Counted from the first letter of the stretch, positions 19,701 through 28,107 are shown. The stretch is DNA of 64,000 nucleotides from Symbiodinium natans (GCA_905221605.1 CAJNDS010002098.1:1-64000), one strand, 5' to 3'. The notes: generated by a model not told the origin, from the letters alone. Numbers and translations are program-made.

Positions 19701-22370
19701 GACAGAGTCAAGCATAAACAGCCCTCCACCATCCTCCTGCACGCACGAGTCATGAACTCACAAAATCCGCTGCGCCATTCTGCAAGCCAGGAACATTGAG
19801 AATTCACAGCTTGGGGTTTTACTGTCCCATTTTGCACAGGCATGTGAACTCCAAAGGTCTAGAGCGTTTGCCAGCCAGAAGCATGTAAAGCTTCGGGCTC
19901 AAGTCAAACAGGTACAGGGTTCAGGTTTGCTTAAAGTTTAAAGGTTCAGTGGTTTGGGATACTCGCGCGCTTCTGTTCTTATTCAGACGAAAGATGCATT
20001 CACCGACAGTCTCAACGTCCTGCAAGCAACGCCCCGGGATCAGAAGAAAAGTTCAGCTGAGCGTCGTCCAACAGAGCGTTGACTAGAGGGAGTTGTCCCG
20101 CGTTGACCGCGTGGTGCAGCGGTGCCCAGGAGTTGTAGTCTCAGGGCTTTTGGACAGGTTAGGTTGAGAGCCAACTTACGCATTGTGCCAGCAGCTTTGT
20201 CGACGAAGAGGCAAGCTATTCTTTCAGCGGTCAGACGTTGTCCTAACTTGCATGGACCATACAACTGTTATAGGCCCTAACACCAAAAGCGCTACTGGGA
20301 CTACATGGGAGAGACCATCTCTCCAACGATCTTATACACGTACTCTTCTGGGAATTTCGTGGACGCCAGAGAACGCCAGCCGGACATAAAAAAGGCCTCA
20401 ACCTTCAATCCTCCTAGATGGCAGTCCAAGCCACAAACCTGGGCCACGTAAACCTGCTTACGTTTGACGCATACAAAGAACATATCTGTCTGTGCTTTTT
20501 TGGAGAAGAACATCCATCACGAATCTTCCTGAAGTCGCAGAAGCCCTCATCGGAATGCGCCATGCGTCTGCAACTACGAAAAAAAACGCAACTCCTGAGC
20601 CCTAACACTCGCTGAAGCGCACCCTGTCTGTCCACAGTGGCTCCCAAGTGCAGTAGGATGTTCAGCACCTCGCCATGCGGGTAGCCTAGATTGGCCTACG
20701 TCATCCTAAATCCTACCCCGCCCGTCTTCTCTCACCCCTTCTCTTCCTCTCTTTTTCCCCGTCTTTCTCTTCCCTTCTTGAGCACACCCCAACAAAGCTT
20801 CGGGAGGTTTTTGACCGAGACCCTTTAAACCCTAAACCCTAAACCCTATATAAACCCTAAACCCTAAACCCTATATAAACCCTAAACCCTAAACCTTCTC
20901 CGAACAGCCTCAAGGCTGGTGCTCTTCGCTGCGCAATGCAGGGGCGTGAGCCCCTCTGACCTGCCCAAAGCTGGCCGAAAGTTCTGGGTTTGGGTCTCAA
21001 CTCAGCACATGAGCTGTGGTTCCAAATTAAACAGCAAACGATAGCAGATTTTCTTCCATGACAGCCCTAGTCTTGTTCCCCTTCTCTTGTTCACAGATTT
21101 ATGGCATGGCCTGTGCCCTGGCCCGAAAACTACGGTAAAGCAGTACAGCCCCGTCCAGGGAGGCCTCGTGCGCTGCTCCGAGAAGGCTTTGAGCTCCAAC
21201 CTTGGGTGCTTTGACGTTGCCAGCTTGGGTTGCCTAGGGTCTCTGGATCTTAACCCTAAAGCCTAAAGCCTAAAGCCTAAAGCCTAAAGCCTAAAGCCTA
21301 AACCCTAAACCCTAAAGCCTAAAGCCTTAAACCCTAAAGCCCAAAACCTCAAGTGCGACCACCTCCCAGACCCTCGACCATCCACCTTGCGGAAAATCAT
21401 AAAACTAGCCCCCGAAGGAAATCCTTGTTTTCCGGTTCGCTGGTGTTCTTCAACACACTGATGTGATCTCATCGGATGTGGCCTGACATGTGGTGTTCAA
21501 TAGAGCCACAGCCGAAGGCAAACAAACCCTCTTATCACCGGCATCTTTAACTCGATACCCCGTGAGCCACCGCAACACGCGCGGAAGCATCTCTAAACGC
21601 AAACTACAGTAAAAGAGTGGTCCAAGATCAATTTGGTCTTTTTTGCTTCTTTCAAGGCTTCATCACCTGGCTTTCACAGAAAGTCCAGAACTGCCCGCGT
21701 GCTTACCGAAAACAAGTCTTACAAGTTACCTTTATAAGTCTTAGTGATCGAAGCCTGAGGGGCAAAAACTGGAGCAACTCCGGCGTCTTGCACTGTGCCG
21801 CTGCGTGGATGGGTGCGATGCCGTCCTGTTGTTAAAAAAAAGTCGAAAAGCCTATGCTTCTAAAGCTCAGGGGTCTCTGAACTTTGATGCGCGGGTCTTG
21901 GTATTTAATTGAGCTTGAGCCCTGAACCTCACATCCTCCTTGGAGCCCAAAAAGAGTCTCAACTACAACAGTTCAAACCCGAAAAGCTCTGCAAGGCATA
22001 TACCCTGAAGTCTGCACATCGGCTTTCCAGACCTCCAATCGTTCGGTTTCGCACTGTGGCAACTTGTTTGCATGCCCTGGAACTATGAAGCGGAAACTTC
22101 ACGGCTTCAACTCGCGAAGCAGAGCTCGGGGCCTTCTGCGGATGGATCTCTTAAGCGTGAAATGATGATGTTTGGTGGTTGCACACGGTCTGGCGTTTAG
22201 TAGGGCTTGAGGTTTAGGACAACCTGTCCGTCCATCAAGCCCCAGATAAGCGAAGCTTTGGAGGCTCCAGTGCTTAACAACCTTCGACGCCATTTGCCCC
22301 TCCGATACGAGGGCAGGAGTTCTAGGCCGTTCGGCTTTGCAACTGCCCCTGCTGCAGCATCGGCTGCTCC
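13640..22370 (-). CDS. Ankyrin-repeat protein gene, multi-exon model B (intron-rich)
   Basis: This is a gene-scale model on the minus strand with ankyrin exons at 21755-21825, 20895-20955, 20623-20685, 20020-20139, 19459-19512, 17787-17831, 16294-16349 and 15003-15060, plus further open exons. The pair 20180-20264 and 20020-20139 joins in phase. The start codon was not found; 22282-22370 is the most upstream exon assigned. Ankyrin proteins are common in symbiotic dinoflagellates; no partner can be inferred. Confidence 0.4.
13979..14052 (-). CDS. Candidate exon, donor at telomere-like motif
   Basis: A strong acceptor (GGTCGTCTTGCAG) is followed by IAKPLKPPHLVANLSQHKGA and KVALR, ending TTTAAG|GTTTAGGG. 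The GT donor starts a TTTAGGG heptamer. Confidence 0.5.
15003..15060 (-). CDS. Ankyrin-repeat exon
   Basis: The frame reads ADGITALHIAIAAKHEDI, an ankyrin first helix followed by the H.DI turn. The acceptor is TTGCCAAAG and the donor probably GACATC|GTGAAA. Ankyrin identity is secure; the exact limits are less so. Confidence 0.6.
15119..15207. repeat. Pyrimidine-rich CTC/TTC low-complexity tract
   Basis: A CT run passes into CCTCCG and CTTCTT triplets, next to the ankyrin exon on its acceptor side. A similar CTC/CTG triplet-rich tract lies at about 16007-16065. Confidence 0.7.
16294..16349 (-). CDS. Ankyrin-repeat exon
   Basis: The acceptor CGTGCTAG is followed by GGWTALHVAALLNKKDVIK, matching ankyrin (GWTALHVAA..N..DVIK) through to the second helix, ending AAG|GC, a GC donor. 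Confidence 0.65.
16437..16640 (-). CDS. Candidate exon, unknown function
   Basis: A minus-strand frame contains RLWLRGILQLVGDNLIKGVD and then YRPRQEFAPERLSTDLHLQG, well-formed helix-like sequence. Splice limits uncertain; no family recognised. Confidence 0.35.
   Translation of the reverse strand, partial: WKCRLWLRGILQLVGDNLIKGVDYRPRQEFAPERLSTDLHLQGSTSESPSANSNFDPQSRKIIRFSY
16971..17270 (-). CDS. Candidate 99-codon exon ending in a stop
   Basis: The acceptor CAAGCGGCAG at 17271 is followed by an open frame beginning GRVIGLLQRGLGHRLWRTYI and containing TDVPTAIPQVLELQECAKMG, ending in TAG at 16971. The last codons run into the short G-rich dispersed repeat at 16940-16992. It may be internal, with a GATTGGG|GTTTAC-type donor near 17025. 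Confidence 0.35.
   Translation of the reverse strand, partial: GRVIGLLQRGLGHRLWRTYIRMLLPKAKMPTPALIHAPFCRSECRVGLSWRKVHLAATDVPTAIPQVLELQECAKMGNKHWLQIGVYDIPGTESYYLGV
17624..17689 (-). CDS. Candidate exon, canonical splice sites
   Basis: The acceptor TTAAGCTTGCAG and donor CGAT|GTGAGTGG enclose FAVRLRDSVQVATICPPFVL-R in open frame. Very good splice signals; function unknown. Confidence 0.5.
17787..17831 (-). CDS. Ankyrin-repeat exon, 15 codons
   Basis: Exactly 15 codons, EDASTPLHFAAAGGE, lie between the acceptor GGGACAG and the donor GGCGAG|GTAGG. A clean ankyrin first helix in a 45-bp phase-0 exon. Confidence 0.7.
19459..19512 (-). CDS. Ankyrin-repeat exon, 18 codons
   Basis: The acceptor CATCAACCAG and donor ACGAAG|GC (a GC donor) enclose 18 codons LTTCWAPLHFAVVKGHTK. 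The TTTAGGG block at 19558-19672 lies on the acceptor side, as CCCTAAA in transcript sense. Confidence 0.65.
19558..19672. repeat. Telomere-like TTTAGGG array, mixed variants
   Basis: TTTAGGG, CTTAGGG and TTTCGGC units with interruptions, upstream of the ankyrin exon at 19459-19512 in transcript sense. Confidence 0.85.
20020..20139 (-). CDS. Ankyrin-repeat exon, nearly one full repeat
   Basis: The frame reads YNSWAPLHHAVNAGQLPLVN and then ALLDDAQLNFSSDPGALLA, a complete ankyrin unit with both helices and the loop. The first two bases (AC) complete a codon with the last base of the upstream exon 20180-20264, giving His. The donor looks like GCAG|GA. The upstream intron would be only 40 bp, which is short. 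Confidence 0.65.
20180..20264 (-). CDS. Candidate exon joined in phase to the ankyrin exon
   Basis: The acceptor CCTATAACAG and donor ATGC|GTAAGT, a canonical donor, enclose LYGPCKLGQRLTAERIACLF-VDKAAGTM plus one base. Its phase matches the next ankyrin exon. Confidence 0.55.
20623..20685 (-). CDS. Ankyrin-repeat exon (second helix and hairpin)
   Basis: The acceptor CAATCTAG is followed by YPHGEVLNILLHLGATVDRQ, which fits the ankyrin turn, second helix and hairpin (GHGEVVNLLL.HGADVD). The donor is CAGG|GTGCG. Confidence 0.65.
20822..20894. repeat. Telomere-like CCCTAAA array starting at an exon donor
   Basis: Three CCCTAAA groups separated by CCCTATATAAA spacers. In transcript sense the exon ends GGAGAAG and the intron starts GTTTAGGGTTTAGGG. 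Confidence 0.85.
20895..20955 (-). CDS. Ankyrin-repeat exon, donor is the telomere-like array
   Basis: The acceptor GGGCAGGTCAG is followed by GLTPLHCAAKSTSLEAVR, an ankyrin first helix, ending GAGAAG|GTTTAGGG. One of the clearest cases where the donor GT belongs to a TTTAGGG unit. Confidence 0.65.
21249..21345. repeat. Heptamer array dominated by the CCTAAAG variant
   Basis: A run of CCTAAAG units (CCCTAAA with the third C changed to G in phase) with a few CCCTAAA units, adjoining the 38-bp exon at 21348-21385. The 7-bp period is kept although the sequence has drifted. Confidence 0.85.
21348..21385 (-). CDS. Candidate 38-bp microexon
   Basis: The acceptor GATTTTCCGCAAG and donor CTTGAG|GTTTTGGG enclose VDGRGSGRWSHL plus two bases. 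Short, so confidence is limited. Confidence 0.35.
21755..21825 (-). CDS. Ankyrin-repeat exon
   Basis: A strong acceptor (TTTTTTTAACAACAG) is followed by DGIAPIHAAAQCKTPELLQF, an ankyrin repeat reaching into the second helix. The donor is uncertain: CTCAG|GC at 21755 or CTCCA|GT earlier. Confidence 0.6.
22282..22370 (-). CDS. Candidate exon upstream of the ankyrin exons
   Basis: The acceptor GACTGAGCAG is followed by GAADAAAGAVAKPNGLELLP and then SYRRGKWRR, ending CGAAG|GTTGTT. Alanine-rich then basic; function unknown. Confidence 0.45.
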
Positions 22371-22662
22371 CTGCTCAGTCGACATGAAAAGGGCATGGGT
22401 AGAGCAAGCATGACAAGCAACCATCAAGGAAAAGCCAACATGGCAATATCCATTCCGATGAGATGTTGCAGAGCACCCGGGGGCATTGCTCATCTCGTGC
22501 AGCACCTAACAAGTGTGTTTAGCCTCAGCGTGCCTAGACTTGAAGTGGGCTACGCCCTTAAGAACCCCGAAAAAAAAAACACATTCTTCCTTATTGAGGG
22601 TAATGTAGGATTATTATTTATTCTTTTGGGGATCTTAAACAAATAGTAGATGGCTACGAAGC

Positions 22663-22747
22663 CTAGAGCCCGACCTCGCCCTCGAAGAAGTTGGGGTCCG
22701 CTGCCGCCTGGAGGGCAGACACCGCGACGGCAAAGTCGCCGGCCTTC
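22663..22747 (-). CDS. Terminal exon of the ubiquitin-like-fold gene model
   Basis: The acceptor GACCAGAGCCCAG is followed by one base and 27 codons (KAGDFAVAVSALQAAADPNF, FEGEVGL) and TAG at 22663-22665. Strong acceptor and protein-like helix; family unknown. Two other frames over part of it are weaker. Confidence 0.5.
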
Positions 22748-24018
22748 CTGGGCTCTGGTCACATCGAGTGAAGGTGTTCTCTGTCCGACTAGAGAAGCCG
22801 TGACATCCAAAATTAATATATGGAACACAAAGCAAAAACAAAACGACTGGGATGAGGGTTTCAGGGTTTACGCATGCTGTCGGTGTGAACCCGGCACCTG
22901 AATCCATGTTGAACGTGCGCAGTGCGACTAAGGCGCAGGAGCACACTTAAAAACACACGATTGTCTCACGCTTTGTGCGCCTTATGACTTTTGGGCTCGG
23001 TGTCAACTTGCCATGGAGCTTTGCTCTTCTGCACCCTTGCTGCTTGTAGCTTCTGACTTAAACATGTCACGTTGGGGCTCAGGCTAGTTCCATTGTTCCA
23101 TCTGATACACTCATTTAGCCTAGAGCTGACATGAAGAACATACCAAGTTCAGCAGGTCAACAGTAGCAGTTTAAACACACACTTGCAAAAATCCTCGGTT
23201 TCAAAGGGCAGAGAAAGCAGGACAGTCCTACGATGCTACTAAACAAATCGCTACCACTTTCACGATCTGGGAATGGACGTGCAAAATCCTGTGCGCTGAG
23301 GCTGACTCAAACGCCTGAAGGCCCCACAATCAGAACTCGAAGCCTCTACTCCCTCAAGCCCCGACTGGGCATAAAGGAGGAGTCAGTCAGAATCGTTTCA
23401 ACTCTGAGCCCATTAAGGGTCCTCCCCAGCCCACGGGCAATCGGCCCAGGGCAAGGGTGTGCTGTGTTCTGTAGTCAAAGGTGTTCTGGGTTAGGTGCAG
23501 TGCTTTCTTGGGCGTAGCGCAAACGTCCAACAGCCTTAAACAGGCCACAAATGATTCACAATCTCCGACGCAGCACGCTGCTTCCAGGAGGTGGAAGCCG
23601 GCGTCGTCTTGGTACCTGCTTCATGCACCCAGATACCCAGAAACCTGAATGCGCTAGTCCCAAAGTCACAACAGGGATGAATTGAGATTTCGAGTAGAAA
23701 TTGAAAAAACCCGCCAAAAACCATGGGCAAAGGTGGAAATACTGCAGTCTTGTGCCTTACAAGTATACGGTTGCCGACAAGTTCATGCTTCGGGCCAGCC
23801 AGCCGTCCACGTAGAGGCTTGTGGCATTTCGGGGGCGCTGTAGATTTGGCATACATGAGAATGGCAGTGGACGGCTTCCTGGCCAAAAGTGTGTGTTCTC
23901 AGCCCTGCTGTAAAGAATCCATCTTCGCAATTTCACTTGCTCTTTGACAACCAGGCCCTTTTCCACCTGCAGGCCTAATGCGATTTGGGCCTCTGTGGTC
24001 TAGTTTAGTCTCTCTCTC

Positions 24019-24063
<45 letters not shown>

Positions 24064-25059
24064 GGACATCGAGTTCTCTCAGTGGCAACTTACCGATCCG
24101 CCCCTCCGTTCATCGCCGAGGCTGCAGGATTGGGACCTAAAAGGGGCGCCTTGAGGCAGCCCTCAACTACTCACGGGCTTACTTTGGGGCTTTGGCCAAG
24201 CCCACCTTGTTCGCGTGCCCTTCAACTCTTCCGGATGGCCCAGCTCCTGTTTGGCTCGCATTCTTCGCACAAATCAGGTGTTGGGTCTTTACAGATATGG
24301 GGGTTTAGGGACCCGCCAGTAGGGATCCCCAAATGGTAGGATTCCCTGATAATAAGGACCCCAATAAGGCATCCCTAATTCATGGTCCCACATCTTAAAC
24401 TCTCCGATGGTGCTTCCGACCACAACACCAACCAAGTATCTGAGAGCTAGGATAGGAGGGGAAAAACCACTTGAAGTCGGCAGAGACCTCCAACGAGAAG
24501 CAAGGCTGGTTGGGAATGGTCGCCTTGCGCGTCTGTAAGACCAAACTCGGCATATTCCCTTCAATGTTTGTTCCGACAGTAATACATTAACTCCCCCCCC
24601 AGCCACACTTGAACACTAAACCGATTCGGTCAGAGCGTCCTCCAAAGTCACTCTGTCTTTGAGTGGCTTGCCATTGAAGTAGAGGTGTAGCACATAAGGA
24701 TTGAGTTCGCAAACCTCCCACATCTTCCTGGTTAGCAGGGGAGGCGGCGTAAACACTCGACCACAAAACTCCAGTTCCGCGACTCTCCAAACCCAAAACT
24801 CCGCCGAATGACGTGGAGGTTGAGGACACGTGAAGATGTCGTGGTTAATTTGGCATTGAATACAATTAAGCTCTGGGATGCTCTCGTAGTCAAGAGGATT
24901 TCAAGGTTTTGGGGTCGTTCTTGGTGTTTTGAGGTATCGAACTTGAGTAGTTTTTCGATGGTCCGCAGCATGAGGCTTCCTTTCGTAGACATCACCATGA
25001 ACATCCCGCGGCTCATCCCATGCCCAAGCCGTAAACGAAGCAAAGGCTCCATTTCACCT
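22663..25059 (-). CDS. Gene model C: protein with a ubiquitin-like beta-grasp segment
   Basis: Exons 24943-25059 and 24622-24727 join in phase (AA plus G makes Lys), and 23904-23966 follows in phase 0; the stop at 22663 is the candidate end, with at least one exon missing between. The joined sequence has a strand (GSLMLR), a helix (TIEKLLKKMWEVCELNP), then YVLHLYFNGKPLKDRVTLED, resembling the second half of ubiquitin (LIFAGKQLEDGRTLSD). Assignment rests on this pattern only. Confidence 0.4.
23904..23966 (-). CDS. Candidate exon, 21 codons
   Basis: The acceptor TAGGCCTGCAG is followed by VEKGLVVKEQVKLRRWILYS-R in phase 0 and AGG|GC, a GC donor. Basic amphipathic helix. Confidence 0.5.
24001..24062. 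repeat. (TC)n microsatellite
   Basis: About 60 bp of CT dinucleotides with one interruption. Confidence 0.95.
24622..24727 (-). CDS. Exon with ubiquitin-like segment
   Basis: The acceptor CCTGCTAACCAG is followed by one base and 35 codons containing NPYVLHLYFNGKPLKDRVTL and EDALTES, ending TCG|GTTTAG. FNGKPL.D..TLED matches the ubiquitin-fold core. No C-terminal Gly-Gly is visible here, so an adaptor or docking domain is likelier than a conjugated modifier. Confidence 0.5.
24943..25059 (-). CDS. Upstream exon of the ubiquitin-like gene model
   Basis: The acceptor GAACATCAAAG is followed by GEMEPLLRLRLGHGMSRGMF and then MVMSTKGSLMLRTIEKLL, ending CTCAA|GT. The phase matches exon 24622-24727. 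Confidence 0.5.
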
Positions 25060-25092
25060 CTTTGATGTTCCAGGACCTCTGCACCTGGAACA

Positions 25093-25200
25093 AAGAAGGG
25101 GGTTTCCGAAATTGGGGGTACCTTCTTGGAGTCCTTAGTTTGAGGGGATCCTACTGTTACTGTTAGGGGATCTATGTTGGGGGTCCCCTATTTTCGTAAA
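25093..25200 (+). repeat. Dispersed G-rich element, plus orientation
   Basis: It starts GGGGGTTTCCGAAATTGGGG and ends CCCCTATTTTCGTAAAC. The same ends recur at 45778-45858 and 49597-49695 in reverse; looser relatives lie at 16940-16992, 24298-24375 and 34418-34472. Confidence 0.6.
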
Positions 25201-25366
25201 CACCCAGAGAGCTGGATGTGGTGTGAAGGCTGTATCGAACAAGGCCCTCGGGCCTGTTTAGGTGCAACATGGGTTAAGATGGGTTTTAAGGAGTTCGGGG
25301 ACTCCTAGACTAACCCCTACAACACCTAACCAGACTTACTACAAGTATGCACCGTAGTCCGAACCC

Positions 25367-25660
25367 TTAACTCTTGTGTCTTACCAGGATGACAATAGAC
25401 AAGAGTTTTCCACACAACGGGAGTTTTTGCCTGAGTTTGGGAGCTCCTCGCGGACAAGGCAGCTCGGATGGACACTTCCGATACCTAAACGAACCTTTAC
25501 CTGTGCCGTGCACAATCTGGAGTATCACCCGTGCATGTGCACGAAGATGTCTAGGCTTTAAAGAGACCCTGGGCTGAGGGATGTAGAAGTTCAGAACTAT
25601 ACTATGCATGACCACAAAAATGTTTTGCATACATGTGCAACCCCTAGACGACGCATTCAA
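25367..25660 (-). CDS. Candidate 97-codon open frame, hypothetical
   Basis: A minus-strand frame contains RVSLKPRHLRAHARVILQIV and RKCPSELPCPRGAPKLRQKL, ending in a stop at 25367. Basic, protein-like; splice limits unknown. Confidence 0.25.
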   Translation of the reverse strand: MNASSRGCTCMQNIFVVMHSIVLNFYIPQPRVSLKPRHLRAHARVILQIVHGTGKGSFRYRKCPSELPCPRGAPKLRQKLPLCGKLLSIVILVRHKS

Positions 25661-25830
25661 TCCCCAAATCCACCCTGCAAGGTATTGGGGGCTTGTCAGG
25701 CCCAGCGCCTGCCACCACCCAAAGAAGCCCTAGACCGGCCTTGATGTTGACGTGCATGTGGGTTGCCTAGGATTCAGGAATATGTTGGCCTTTTTGCTGG
25801 AACTTTACCGCTGTATTTGTTGGCTCTGGG

Positions 25831-26056
25831 CGGCTGATGCTCAGCATATGCTCATGATGCTCACGCCTTGACTTTGAATGAAGAAGGCCTGGTCGGCTCA
25901 TGGTTGATGCTATGATCGATGATGCTCACGCCTGGGCTTTGAATCTGATGCTCATGATGCTTGCCCACTTGGCTTTGAGTGCTGAGGGTCTTGGGCAGGT
26001 GATGTTCAAGATGCTCGCCTGCTTGGCTTTGAATGCTTGGCGGGCTTGGGCGGCTG
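25831..26056 (-). repeat. Decayed inverted copy of the 53-bp minisatellite
   Basis: Read on the minus strand this gives about four to five diverged units with GAGCATCATGAGCAT, CATTCAAAGCCAAG and CAGCCGCCC blocks, matching the array at 9141-11886. It is far more diverged, so it is an older relic in opposite orientation. Confidence 0.8.
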
Positions 26057-26349
26057 TCAATGTCGAGGACCTGAGCAGCTGATTCTCATTATCATTTCTT
26101 CTTCGTGGGTTGGGATTTTCGCTTCAAGGGTTGTATATGGTTTAGGATTAATGGGTTTTGGGGTTTAGGGCTGTAGGGTTTTAGGAGGTTAGGCTCTCAC
26201 TTGCCGGAGACCAACCCCCCAAAAAAGACGTGAGGGGAAAAGGTCAAAACCATATGCCCGATGGGCTCTGGGCTTCGTGCATCCACGGCAAGGGCTTGCA
26301 ATGCGCCGTCTTTGTGGTCTAACACTGTTGGGAGGTTCTGCTGGCGGAA

Positions 26350-26483
26350 TTGAGGCTCGGATTTGCAGGGTTTCAACTACAAGGCGTTTTGAGAACAGGC
26401 ACTGTGCAAGGGTCCCAGTTGCTGGGTGAGCGAACTCGCCAAGCACGCCGTCAATGCGCAGGCGGTATTCGTCATCTTCCAAC
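26350..26483 (-). CDS. Candidate exon, unknown function
   Basis: A strong acceptor (CTAATTTCTCAAAG) is followed by LEDDEYRLRIDGVLGEFAHP and ATGTLAQCLFSKRLVVETLQ in one frame. The donor is unresolved, so the 3' limit is approximate. Confidence 0.45.
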
Positions 26484-26566
26484 CTTTGAGAAATTAGTCT
26501 TCCGTACCGACCCGACCAAAGAAGCGGAAGGGGGCTGAGACAGGCTTGAGACAGTGAAACAAAGAA

Positions 26567-26693
26567 GGTGTTTTGAAGGCGGGGCTGTCTCACTGTGTCT
26601 GAGGTGTCTCAGGCGCTTTTGGCATGTTTTCTGCAACAAAGGCGCCTGAGACACCTGAGATAGCCTGGGACAGGCTGACTTCTGAAAAAACAC
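26567..26693. repeat. Imperfect inverted repeat, ~50-bp arms, 25-bp loop
   Basis: The left arm 26567-26616 and right arm 26642-26693 are complementary; the inner 19 bp (GAGGTGTCTCAGGCGC core) match at 18 positions. The outer arms are looser (GGTGTTTT ends shared). It could form a hairpin or be a small foldback element. Confidence 0.75.
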
Positions 26694-26699
26694 CGCCGG

Positions 26700-27035
26700 C
26701 TTTTTTAAACACACAATTGTCACAGTCACACCAGTTGTTTATACACATCGTCGTCGGAAAAAGCCGTTGCCTTTCTTTAAACCAACAATTGTTTGTGAAG
26801 ACACCAGTTGTGAATAAACAAAATTTTGATACACATACCAGTTGTGTACAAGTTAACTCAATCGCCAGTGTATTCACCAGCACATGCTTGTAGACACACC
26901 AATTTTTTAAAAAACCGTCGCCGTTCTGTAAACCAACAACTGTTTACAGCACTTTTTACAAGCACAGTTGCCTGTTCATGAATTGAAAACTGTGTATAAA
27001 CACACGAGTTGTTTATGAAGACCGTCGCCTGTCAA
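26700..27035. repeat. Diverged dispersed units with AACAATTGTT palindrome, left flank
   Basis: Loose repeats of blocks such as AACCAACAATTGTTT, ACACCAGTTGT and AAACACAC, several times here and again at 27476-27560 on the other side of the GT tract. Unit length is irregular. Confidence 0.6.
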
Positions 27036-27040
27036 TCAAC

Positions 27041-27175
27041 AATTGTGTGTGTGTGTGCGTGTGTGTATGTTTGTGTGTGTGTGTGTGTGTGCGTGTGTAT
27101 ATGTTTGTGTGTGTGTGTGTGTGCGCGTGTGTGTGTTGGTGTGTGTTGGTGTGTGTGTGTGTGTGTGTTGGTGTG

Positions 27176-27223
<48 letters not shown>

Positions 27224-27227
27224 TGAG

Positions 27228-27280
<53 letters not shown>

Positions 27281-27363
27281 GCATGCGTGCGTGGGTGTGC
27301 GTGCGTGGGTGTGCGTGCGTGGGTGTGCGTGCGTGTGCGTGCATGTGCGTGCGTGCGTGCGTG

Positions 27364-27395
<32 letters not shown>

Positions 27396-27418
27396 TGTGT
27401 GTGGGTGTGTGGGTGGGT

Positions 27419-27464
<46 letters not shown>

Positions 27465-27474
27465 TGTGTTTGCA
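27041..27474. repeat. GT / GTGC microsatellite, over 400 bp
   Basis: (GT)n passes into (GTGC)n in the middle (about 27187-27395) and back to (GT)n. Alternating purine-pyrimidine throughout, so prone to Z-form DNA and slippage. Open frames through it are repeat translations, not genes. Confidence 0.95.
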
Positions 27475-27475
27475 A

Positions 27476-27560
27476 ACACACCAGTTGTTTATGAACATCG
27501 TTGTCTGTCTGTAAATCAACAAATGTTTACAAACACACCCATTGTTTTTGAACACAGTTG
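27476..27560. repeat. Right flank of the AACAATTGTT-type repeats
   Basis: CACACCAGTTGTTTATGAAC and AATCAACAAATGTTTAC blocks match those at 26700-27035, so the GT tract lies inside this repeat cluster. Confidence 0.6.
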
Positions 27561-27975
27561 GAGTTGCTTGTTTATCAAACAGAGACCATTGACAAAATGC
27601 GAGAGGTGGAGAATAATATCTTCACTTGCTTATACGAAGTTAATGAAACAGCACCACGTAGAACCAGGCAGATTTGTCCAGGGCGTTTCCTGAAGAAATA
27701 CAAGGACAAAATCTGTCAGGATCTTCGCGCCAATGATTAGAATATTATATAGTCAAATTATAAAGGGACCACAATGACAATGGAATGTTATGAATAAATA
27801 TTTCGAGCCCTATGGCACGGCATCACAGCCCTACAACGCGAGTAGTCCTGAGTAGCCCTCAAACCCAATGTGCACACGGGCGACGGAGGATCAAAACTCA
27901 TCAACAAGCGGATCAAAAAAAAACAAAGGAGGAGTCGCCGTAGCAGTAGGCCGAAAACGCTAGCAGGCATGTCAC

Positions 27976-28107
27976 TCTAGCAAAGGGAGCATGCAGAGCT
28001 GCCAGGGCGTCAAACTTAATTTGCTTTTGTGCGGCCGCTTCATGCAAGTGGGGCTGCAAGTCGAGTCGTCTGCAAAACTTTACACAAGTCGAGTCGTCGC
28101 CGAGGGC
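27976..28107 (-). CDS. Candidate exon, unknown function
   Basis: A strong acceptor (TTTGGCTTTCAG) is followed by ALGDDSTCVKFCRRLDLQPH and LHEAAAQKQIKFDALAALHA, ending AGA|GTGACA. Helical, protein-like sequence. Confidence 0.5.

Noticed and set aside
27009-27693. Several long open frames on both strands (Cys/Val-rich or His/Thr-rich)
   Set aside because: They are translations of the GT/GTGC microsatellite, which has no stops in many frames.
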